A stretch of 64,000 bases of DNA, from the NCBI GenBank assembly GCA_027576995.1, contig JANBQC010000067.1:1-64000 (forward strand). Direction: 5' to 3'. The notes below the pieces were generated by a model. The model did not search any database and had not been told where the DNA came from. It saw nothing but the letters and a program-made list of their open reading frames with translations. The stretch is from Dimargaris cristalligena (taxonomy: Eukaryota; Kickxellomycota; Dimargaritomycetes; Dimargaritales; Dimargaritaceae). Every line of letters starts with the position of its first letter. The stretch's first letter is position 1. The translations under genes were made by a program, and so were the position numbers. Shown piece by piece: positions 55,583-64,000 of this stretch.

Positions 55583-57429
55583 GCAAAAAAGTAATTGCTC
55601 TAGAAGGTGCTCTCAGTAATGAATGAACTTAAATATATATATGTATATAATTAACGCGAAAAAGGTACCAATCGTTATAACCCGGGAATGGGAGGCCGTA
55701 AGCTGAATTAAGTGAGATTAAATACTAACTAGAAAGAGGCGCGCCCAAAAAAGAGCGGAAAGATGGAAAGCTGAATGTTATAATGGGAATTCGCGGAAAT
55801 GGAAGCTCCAGGTAGTCGGTGTATAATAGGGTATATCGGATGTTAACTTCAACAAGTTAGGCTAAGCGGTAAGCGGAAATGAAACTGCGTTTATCGGGAT
55901 ATGGACGAATATGTAGCTATAAGTATACAATAATTTGTAAAATACACCAAATAAAGTAACTTAACGCGTCTTATATAGGCGGATAAACCAATGGGCAGCA
56001 TGTGAATGGAACTGTGGATATAAATAGTACTCAAGTTCTAAGGGATAAGTAACATTATAACAATTATATAAACTAATGCTACGTTGAAAAAGGATAAGTT
56101 AGTACAGAGAAATGAGGTAAGGGCTGGGGCTATTGGGGTTTTATAGGACTTATGATTTCGGGGACTGAGGAGGAAGGAAGGATACGGATGATTTGCCCAC
56201 CTTCCATAAACAAGGTGAAGCCATTACCGAACCTGGAAAAAATAAGAATTATAAGTCGCGGTGTACGTGGCATGACTCCACCGCAAATTAGGTGGCTTCA
56301 TTATCACAATGCATTCTATGCATACTGGGTCCCCACTTTAAATGAAATATGATATTGGAAATAAACCCTCCCGAATGAGAGAGCTCCTGTAGGCTTACTC
56401 TAGTTTGGAAAGCCGAAATATATATTTTATAAAGAACGGTTATGATTGTGTTATTTGCCCCTGGGCTTCTGAACTCGTATTCGCTAATTAGGATTATAAA
56501 TGGGGGCAACATGATTATGTTTCCAAATATATATGTAAATACTAATATATATATCCGGGCTTTAGTACCTGGTTGCTATCGGAGGAACTGATGCGGCTGT
56601 TCTTTTGGCTGTTTACTTAAACGAGAAACACTAAATTAATACCGATATCATATAAATTTATTTTGAACACCCATGTATACCTATATTCCCCAAATGTCTA
56701 AGAAACGTCACCCATTGGCGGAAGCTATAGGTAATTCGGTTGCAAACCCGCAGTTCTTTATTCAGATCACAGGGGGCGGCATCATCTCTTTAGCCCCCAT
56801 AGCGCTGGATGTTGTCCATGAATCACCTTAATCGAAACCACCTTCCGTTTATGTAGTGTCATAAAATGTACTGTGTTACCGAGGCTGCTTTCTTAATTAA
56901 ATTAGGTATAATTTCTTAATAAGTTGGTACCACATCGCATCGATTTAAATTGCCTTCGCACTTCCTTCATATGGGTGAAATTCAGCCCAGCTATATAAGG
57001 GTTTACATTATATGTGTATGGGAGAATATATGGGAAATTTATTTTTAACTAGTAATATTAGCCGAATCTAATGGATTTTTCGTTATATAGCTTAGATGAA
57101 CTTCTCCCATATTATCGATAATTTCGCCTACAATGGCATCACTCATGATTTACTACTGCTGTCGAATCATTGTTTGCTTGTTATTTTTTTTTTGGAAATC
57201 CTGGGAGGATACAAGTTAACCCTTTGACTCGAAATTAATTACAGTCTTAGATCATACGGAAAAGAATTAGCCGGGCTGGGTACGGATGTAAATTGAGCGC
57301 TACTAGGGAAATGATTAGGGTATTTCCCAACTTGTAGATTCTGACCAAATTATGGGCCATATAAAATAGTTACGCTGAGAATATATACTTTTAAATGGCA
57401 TATCATATGCCAATACTGTGGGCCCCTGA
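55583..57429. other. AT-rich intergenic region
   Basis: No supported gene. It contains MITE copy 5 (56968-57113). The last ~60 nt match DNA displaced beyond the insertion at 53797. Short frames at 56152-56512 are open on both strands and unsupported. Confidence 0.5.
56968..57113 (+). mobile_element. MITE copy 5
   Basis: 146 bp from CATATGGGTGAAATTCAGCC to GAACTTCTCCCATATT. It has the best-preserved terminal inverted repeats: ATATGGGTGAAATTCA versus ATATGGGAGAAGTTCA, extending inward through AGCTATATAA on both sides. TA flanks both ends. Confidence 0.88.
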
Positions 57430-57880
57430 TAGGGACTATACAGCAATCCTCAATAAAAGGGAAGGTCTACAATAGCCATGTAATCCCTGTTATAAAATGA
57501 CCAGTGGTCCAGGAAAGTATTATCTAATCTCATACAGAGTATAATTTAGTCCTCCAATCCATCACCATCAGAGCTCACAAAAGAATTATAAATCAAAAAG
57601 TTGTAGCATTAACTATTCCCAAGTGGTCACCCACCTCAGTACTAAATTAACTGGTCGGAGCTTATCTTCGCAGATCTAACGGGATACGGAGCAGAATCCG
57701 ACATATGGCCACAACTGAAAAATTCTAAGCACATTTAGTGCTCTGCACTACACTTAATCTATATTGTTATTTGAAATCGAGTGATACGTAGCATTGGGTT
57801 AATTCGGGGGCCTAGGGCTATCAGCCTGTTAGTCTATAGGTCCAATAAGCCGCCACATTCAAGGGCAACCACCATAGCCT
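57430..57880 (-). repeat. 5S rRNA cassette, copy 2 (inverted)
   Basis: Inverted relative to copy 1 and about 4.7 kb away. Matches extend on both sides of the 5S gene, from AGGGACTATACAGCAATCC to CAAGGGCAACCACCATAGCC (homologous to GGCTGTGGTGGTTG in copy 1). Confidence 0.85.
57600..57715 (-). rRNA. 5S ribosomal RNA
   Basis: Minus-strand 116-nt 5S gene. It is nearly identical to the plus-strand copy; one difference is GACCAG for GATCAG. The terminal helix GTTGTGG/CTACAAC and the downstream T-run are retained, so both copies could be functional. Confidence 0.9.
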
Positions 57881-58966
57881 ATTAATAGTAAAGCTATAGA
57901 ACATAACTCCCATAGCTTAGCATGAGTGCATTATTTTAATATTGATATCCCTTTAGATATATTGTTGGACCCTGTATTAGTGAGTCAAAGGGGTCCATTC
58001 CAACATACCTGTTGCCTGGGTTAACCACTCTTAGTCTATCAAGAATCCCAAGGATAGGCTTCTAACAGTAGGTGGGGCTTAGGCTCAGCCAAGCAAGCTA
58101 CTAGCATTAAGATGGGGGCATAGTACTAACTAATAAAGGACAATGCAGGTAAATGTCTGGGACATGCAGTAGGTACACTTACTAGTTAGTATGAGGGGGT
58201 GAGTGTATATAGAGTTTATTGAGGTAAACTGGGGGATATGAATAAGCTCAGGAATTGAACCAGTCCCAGTGGGGCCTGGTTATATATACACAGGGATGGC
58301 TCCAGAGGGAGGTCACAAAGGAAATACTACTAAGACTAAGGTATGGAAGTAAAGAAGCTGACCAGATGACTTCACATCGGGAAGACTCTCATGGGAATGG
58401 GAAGAGTCTTGGATCCACAAGTTGAGTATTTGGGGTACAAAGTATTGGGGTTGGAATGGGTGGGGATATATAATAAATGATGACCCATAGTACCGTGGGT
58501 GACTATGGGAAGGTTTATAGGGCACTATAAGGCCTAATAAGGATGGGCAATTGTTAGTATAACTGCACAATGAACCCCCAGCCTGACCATCTCCCCCATC
58601 ACGTGATTGAATCCTGGCTGGGCCCTCAATGGGCGAAGCAAGCGTGATAAGTACTGGAGCCAAAACCTTAATCAAACCAAAATTATAAATTAGCCAGATC
58701 GACCCAGAATTCAGGAAAAAGTGTGTTTCAATAAAATATTTAACTTTATTACAGATTTCATATTATTCTAAAAGGAATCATTTGAGTTCCCCATATCCCA
58801 CCTTGGATCCAAGCACAACTGGTAAACCTATGGTCCACCATGACCCTGTCACATTAGGTCTGGATTAAGTCAGACTAGGAGGGCTGACAATACCAATTTT
58901 TTATTATTGATTCAGGTTAGTTTTCTCAAATGTTTGAGAAGATACCCATCTTTTCATTGATATCCG
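57881..58966. other. CpG-poor segment, possible degraded LTR-type element
   Basis: No CG is seen between about 57853 and 58377, nor between about 58690 and 58966; only a few occur between. TGTTGGACCCTG at about 57963 resembles an LTR start, and there is a TATATA and an AATAAA further in. No matching end or target duplication was found. Composition is similar to 30889-32138. Confidence 0.35.
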
Positions 58967-61399
58967 TGAATGATTAAAGGATAATATGAAGGTTATTCAA
59001 GACCTTTTTGTATATATTTTATATGGGATGGGATTATATATCCATGGTGTATTTTATAAATGTTAGTAAGATATTGATATCCGCCATGCAAATGAACTAT
59101 TGAAGAGTCAGAGATTCTGCTTATGATGATATAATTCAATGCATAATTGAGCATATGATGTGGCCAAAGAAGGTTAAGGGTCAGGCAGTTCGTTAGTGAA
59201 ACAGACTGGCACGCCCTAGCTTGTCTATCCGCATTTCCACTGTAATATATACTCGTTATTGTTCAGCAACTAGATGATTAACCATTTGGTCTCAGATGAT
59301 TATTTTCCGGCCATTCCTCGTCCCCATTTTCCATTGTTGTATTTGTATCCCTCCCTCTCCATCCTTCTCCTCCCACCGCTATAGTCATAGCATGGTTCAA
59401 TACCTACCCTCTCTTTCCGGCCAGTGGATTTGGACCAGTCCCCCCCTGTATAACCCTGAGTTCATACCAGACCTTGCATTATTATTTTTTCAGTTGCAGG
59501 GATGTAAACAGGCCACCCGTCCTTTCGATTGCAATGGCGTTGCCAAAAGCTACTCGCCTATACTTATATTAAGTACCATCTTTTTTAGAGCACATTCAAT
59601 GAGTAAACCCAAGTTAAACAATGATACCAACTTTTTCCTAATCAACCTCTAATAATGTCAGCCACTCTATGTAGCTATCTTCTCTAGCTATTTTGTCCGC
59701 CTGGTCAGCAATAGCCACAGTCTCAGTCCCGCGGTCAGGTACTATTTTAAAAATTGCCCCCTACCCGCTACACTCTATTGTTCTATAGGAGTGTAAGCCG
59801 TTGGTGCATCGGGAAATGTTGGGAGGTGAACCGCCCCCTAGTAAACAGGGAGGTTTAATCCGTGAAGCTCGAGGGCGGCACCATTGGCTACCGATTTACT
59901 ATCGTGGACAAACGGGTCCCGGATTGATTCGCCCGGGACTTGATGGTATAAATTTAATATATTCCTTCCCATCTGATCCCGTATATTTATAAAGGGCATC
60001 GTATCTATAGATCCCTGTAAACCTGAAACCATATTAAAAAACTTGGCTGGTGTATAGGTGGTATAGCTAGCCCCGTCGCCAACTTTGTCGGCACCAAAAG
60101 TAGGGGCATGGTAAATTGGCAAGTTATATTAACATTTCTTTATTCCCCGTCCTCCACAATGTGGCGGAATACTGTCTCTACAATTCAATACTATAGCCCC
60201 TTCGAGTTGACTGACTGCGTACTGTCAAAAAACAACAGGCAAGGCCACTTAAACTATACATATTCGTTGCTAAGAAGCACCATGTACTTTAAAGGTACTC
60301 GGTGAAGCTGACGGGTTTCTGTATACCTATCATTGCTTGGCTGGGATTAACAGGGCCCTTGGCGCTTACTCGATGTGCTCACGTAATTGCAGCCGCTCTG
60401 TATTAGCTATGAAATTCATCCAAATCTCTAAAAATTGGTAGAAACAGGCCTCTGGGCCATATAGGTCGATCCTGGTAACATAGGAATGGGGGGAGAGGGA
60501 GGCGGTAGATGCCCACCAGCTGCCTTATTGGTATATTGAATCTTCGATTGAACGGAAGAACGGAGATGGGGCAGTACCTGTAGGGTCCTCCCCGTTTAGC
60601 CAACCACCTTCGTAAAAACAAACGGCCAATAAAGTAACCAGTGCTAATCCGAATCCAGCTGCATTTCCTCTGTCCTTCGTGAAAACCATAGTCTTCCTCC
60701 ATCACGCCTGCCAGTGAACATGAAACTCCCGTAGTAACACATAGGCTGGTAAGCTTACTACTGGCAGCGTGAAATATATGGGTAGCGGGATTACCACTTA
60801 CCCTCCGCTGTCCAAGGGAGGGTGCGCTATTTAAGTCAAAGAGCAGATCCGACCGATTCAATTGGGGCATTTGTCATACCGCTTCACGGGTGTCGGGAAG
60901 GAGTAGAGGAGAAGGGTGTAATCGGCACCTTGGCGCTCATCAAAAATTCCGAAATAACCTAAACGATCTCGCGAAAGGAGTTTGTTAGGGGGAGGGGCGA
61001 GGATGGAGGGAGAAGAGGGGGGTTGCGAAGGAACATACGGGTCAACAAAGATAAAATTGGCCGTTGGTAAGGCACCCTGTATATTATTCAATGAAACTGG
61101 TGGTGAAGTAGGCCAATCCTGACGGCTCATAGTGGGCCACCCGTATATGGAATAGTCAAAAGCACATCCACCGATTCGATGATCATCATCGTCATTATGT
61201 GGTCGGCACTGGATTTTCCTGAAATAAGGGCAGCCTAGGCCGCTTTCAGTGTGTAGTAGAGGAGGAATAGCCCAACATTCCGCGTTGCTGATTACCAAGT
61301 CCTAGCGCGCCAGTAGTCCTGTAGTTCCTCTTCTTCATACATTCCTTCTTTTCCGTCTACTCCCCGACGGCCCCATCAAAACACCTCTGCAGCAGGATA
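58967..61399. other. Mostly non-coding region with one tentative spliced gene
   Basis: Frames at 60403-60870, 60858-61298 (minus) and 59296-59652 (plus) have no recognised domains, and some start at non-ATG codons. Within it, a tentative two-exon membrane or secreted protein is described separately. Confidence 0.4.
59838..60689 (-). CDS. Tentative small membrane-anchored or secreted protein, two exons
   Basis: An ATG at 60689 starts MVFTKDRGNAAGFGLALVTL, a short basic head followed by a hydrophobic helix (about 11-26; LLAVCFYEGGWLNG follows). This exon ends at 60578 before a GTACTG donor-like site. A second block, 59838-60046, begins after ACACCAG and stays open for 68 codons (AKFFNMVSGLQGSIDTMPFI...). 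The phases fit and would give 106 aa. The intron would be about 530 nt with a non-standard donor. No family is recognised. The alternative is chance frames. Confidence 0.25.
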
Positions 61400-62209
61400 T
61401 ATATATAAGGCCGATGCTCTCCCTAGCCAACAGTCCATTTTCTCGTTTGATGTTTAGATTCTTATGTACTTGCAATTATTGAATATACCCTATTGCCGAG
61501 CTAGTCGCCCACCTTAATCTACAGCCCCCTGCATTTCGCATTATCAATTATTATATGTCTATCCATTCACTTCCCTAACCCTAAACCGCGTCAAAGCTAC
61601 CCGTTTTACCCTCACGGGTCCTCTCTACTGTCGATATACATACTTTTGGTGTGAATTTTGTTTAGCTGTGCTTTACAAATTTGTGCATACTTCTTCATAC
61701 CTCGAATACATGACAATATACTGACTGGCCCCCTCTATCCACCAATCTTCGCTGGGCGGAGATTTTTTTATAGAAAAATTAAGGCGTCGGCGACCCAGTG
61801 CATTTCGGGGAACTAACCCGACTCCATCATTTGAGCCGAGTCTCGATTGTTCGACTAGGGCGGTACACTTGCCAACCCTCTAAATTTGTGCAATCTAGTG
61901 TGTCACCCCGTCAACTACTGCCAATGCCCTTAATGCCCACTCCCTTGTTGGCTATTTATTTACCATTGTATCCCTCTCCCTTTTTCTTCGTCTTCAATCA
62001 GTTACTGTTTTATGCCCGTTTGCCGACCCTTGGTACAGCCGCTTTGTATTTTCTGTACCTCGATATCAGCCTCGTTAAATAGCCAATTGACGTAAATCTT
62101 ATCTATATACCATCGTTTATTTTTTTATCCTTAGATACTGGCACTTAATCCTAGTTATTATACACGAAGCCCTGGTTCCATTTCCTTTAGCCCTCTCGTT
62201 CTATTTACT
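61400..62209 (+). promoter_or_regulatory. Upstream region of OPY2-like gene
   Basis: Pyrimidine-rich on the plus strand toward the ATG. CCCTAACCCTAAACC (telomere-type) lies at about 61575-61590. TTTCCTTTAG at 62181-62190 is acceptor-like and could end a leader intron 20 nt before the start codon. Confidence 0.4.
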
Positions 62210-64000
62210 ATGCCAGACCTTCGGCGACCTCCGTTTGCCGTATCGGGTCGATTAGAATGGCTCCATCGCCGGGACGCCGAAGACCCGTTTAATAGTCCCC
62301 AGTGTGTCGACTGCTCGGCCCAACTGGTCGCAGTATGCCCGCCGTGTTCGGCTAACCAAAAATGTGTGTCGGCCACTCGGACCTGCGATGCCTGCGCGAC
62401 GGCCGTCTGCGTCGATATTAATTCAGAGGCGTCCAACTTGCCCGCAACAGTAGGTATATCAGTGGGCACCATCGTAGGGGTAATCCTCCTCTTCGGAATT
62501 ATGTTGTTCCTCTGGCGTCGGTATCGGTCATCGGCCAATACACAACCTCCAGGGGCCTCCTACCCGTGTAGTGAACACCGCCCATCTTGCTGCCTACACG
62601 CTAACTGTGGTCCGGGCCACTGGATGGAGGACAAAGTAGGACCCAACCCTTCTTCCGACACTCTTATGCTCAAGGGAGGTCCGCAAGACACCAACGAAAA
62701 GGGTCCCCACCTAATGAACCCCACCGACACGGACTCCAACCACAACTCGTTGGGTACTTCCAGCGAGCCCATGTCACCCAACGTCGTCATTGACCGTGCC
62801 CGAGTAGTCCGCTCGTCACGGGCGTCCACGAGTATGTTGAAGCCCAAACAACTTGACCTGTCATCTATGTACTCGGCCACCTCCAAGGATACCGCCTTCA
62901 GCCGGGCGCCGTCCACCATGGGGCGCAACAGTTGGTCGAGCGACATTGGCATTGAGGTACCGCCCATCAATATTGCGCGCTCGGGTCCCGAGGCGAGTCA
63001 AGTCAGTACCCCCGTCACGGCCGTACCGGTCGACATGGGGGGCGAGGAGGACCGACTAGGCGAGGAACACCGCGACTCCGATCAGGTGAGTCCCCAGATA
63101 TTCCAGTTTAAGCGAGTCAACACTCTAACGCGGCAGGCGTCGAAACGGGAACACCGGTCTCGGGCCAATTCCGACCAGGCATCGGTCCATAGCACGAACT
63201 CAGGGAAAGGGGACGACGACTCGGCGGACACCCCTGGTCCGGTAACCCAAGCCATCGCCTTGGCGGATGCCTCGAGAACCGATGCCTCGCCCCCGGTTTC
63301 CTCGGACGCCAGTAATGGGACCAATGCTTCCCTTGCGACCGTAACCCGACCTCCCGCCTGCCACCTTGGTCCATCCTACCGTACCCCCTCCATCGAATCG
63401 ATCCTCTCGGGTTCCAGTCAATCGATCGTCCCTACCGCCTCCTTCTACACTCCGCGAAGCTCCCCCGCACTAGATGGATCGACCTCTACCATACTAGCGA
63501 TGAACACCTCGCCCATCCTTCAACCCCTGTCCTATCCGAGACGATCTCGAGCCCATTCTCTCCTGAGTACCAGCCCTGGGGCAGCGGCCACAGGACCCGC
63601 CACTCTCCCCTCCCCTGGGACGGCTCCTCCGCAATCGCACAGTGTCATTGGGGCCACCAGTTTCCGAGGTAGTACCGTGGGCACCGATAAAAGTACCACG
63701 AGCTCCGATGACGACACTTTCTTTTCGACTTCCCTAGTGTCTCAAGTCTCCTTCGGTACTAGTATAGTGACCAGCCACCCCATCCCCTTGCCGTTTGAGG
63801 GGAGTGGTTCCGGCACAGACACGAGTCTGTCCAGCCTCTCGGCTCAGCCCCATTTACTGGATGAGCTGCCTCCCGTCCAGAGCCTGAGTCACCTCATGAG
63901 CCGAGGCCCCTCCCTTACCGATGTTATTGCCGATGTCATCTCCGATTTGAAGCCAGAGAACTCCACCGCTGGCAAGGAGGGAATGGCCTATCGGGTGACC
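62210..64000 (+). CDS. OPY2: OPY2-like membrane anchor of the HOG/Ste50 pathway (3' partial)
   Basis: Open for 597 codons from the ATG at 62210 to the window edge. The N-terminus is an ectodomain with eight cysteines in the Opy2 spacing (C32, C35, C43, C46, C52, C59, C62, C67: CVDC..., CPPC..., KC...TC-DAC...C). One transmembrane helix follows (about 79-101, TVGISVGTIVGVILLFGIML) with a basic stop-transfer WRRYR. The long cytosolic part is Ser/Thr/Pro-rich with motifs expected for Ste50 docking and phosphorylation (VPPINIARSG at about 250). In yeasts Opy2 tethers Ste50-Ste11 at the membrane for osmostress and invasive-growth MAPK signalling. There is no classical signal peptide, which is usual for Opy2. 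The C-terminus is outside the window. Confidence 0.85.
   Translation, partial: MPDLRRPPFAVSGRLEWLHRRDAEDPFNSPQCVDCSAQLVAVCPPCSANQKCVSATRTCDACATAVCVDINSEASNLPATVGISVGTIVGVILLFGIMLFLWRRYRSSANTQPPGASYPCSEHRPSCCLHANCGPGHWMEDKVGPNPSSDTLMLKGGPQDTNEKGPHLMNPTDTDSNHNSLGTSSEPMSPNVVIDRARVVRSSRASTSMLKPKQLDLSSMYSATSKDTAFSRAPSTMGRNSWSSDIGIEVPPINIARSGPEASQVSTPVTAVPVDMGGEEDRLGEEHRDSDQVSPQIFQFKRVNTLTRQASKREHRSRANSDQASVHSTNSGKGDDDSADTPGPVTQAIALADASRTDASPPVSSDASNGTNASLATVTRPPACHLGPSYRTPSIESILSGSSQSIVPTASFYTPRSSPALDGSTSTILAMNTSPILQPLSYPRRSRAHSLLSTSPGAAATGPATLPSPGTAPPQSHSVIGATSFRGSTVGTDKSTTSSDDDTFFSTSLVSQVSFGTSIVTSHPIPLPFEGSGSGTDTSLSSLSAQPHLLDELPPVQSLSHLMSRGPSLTDVIADVISDLKPENSTAGKEGMAYRVT

Noticed and set aside
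58245..58310. Minus-strand GGTTCAATTCC B-box-like sequence
   Set aside because: The flanking bases do not form a T-stem and there is no A box at the right distance.
60858..61298. 146-codon minus frame
   Set aside because: It starts at TTG, and I found no recognised domain or splice partner that extends it.

Overview
This window is nuclear DNA of a fungus. The evidence is the gene set: fungal-type NBP35, an MRN1/Nrd1 four-RRM protein, a JSN1-type RRM+PUF protein, an SPX-RING ligase, a DUF3020 regulator, fungal NudC and an Opy2 membrane anchor. The genes have GT-AG introns (about 160-515 nt, strong GTAAGT donors) and dispersed 5S rRNA genes. Coding regions are GC-rich; intergenic DNA is long and AT-rich with pyrimidine-rich stretches. 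The long introns and spacers and the mix of families fit an early-diverging (non-Dikarya) fungus better than a yeast, but I cannot place it below kingdom.

Layout. 1-24 kb is relatively gene-dense: NBP35 (-), a DsbA-like oxidoreductase (-), MRN1-like RNA-binding protein (+), RNase P subunit Rpr2/Rpp21 (+), JSN1-like PUF protein (+) and an SPX-RING ubiquitin ligase (-). 24-36 kb is an accessory region: a small secreted protein at 26.2 kb, then a direct segmental duplication (28.1-30.7 and 33.3-36.1 kb). Each copy of the duplication carries a 77-aa secreted peptide precursor with a Kex2 (Lys-Arg) site. A 1.25-kb stretch with no CpG lies between the copies. NudC follows at 36.5 kb. 37-49 kb is almost gene-free and holds tandem repeats. 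49-56 kb has the DUF3020 regulator (+), a 5S rRNA cassette with a nested insertion, and a proline-rich protein (-). 56-62 kb has a second, inverted 5S cassette and a CpG-poor segment. The window ends inside an OPY2-like gene (+). A ~146-bp inverted-repeat element (MITE) occurs in five clear copies plus one diverged copy.

Functional themes: cytosolic Fe-S assembly (NBP35), RNA processing and post-transcriptional control (MRN1, JSN1, RPR2), phosphate/inositol-pyrophosphate-linked ubiquitination (SPX-RING), osmostress MAPK anchoring (OPY2), and a local cluster of small secreted peptides. The peptide pair is the most unusual part. Its leader is almost invariant (1 of 34 residues differs) while the mature part is diverged (11 of 43 differ), the pattern of a diversifying secreted effector or defence peptide.

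Exon joins were made by reading splice signals and reading-frame phase by eye. They are strong where family motifs continue across the junction and are marked where weaker.
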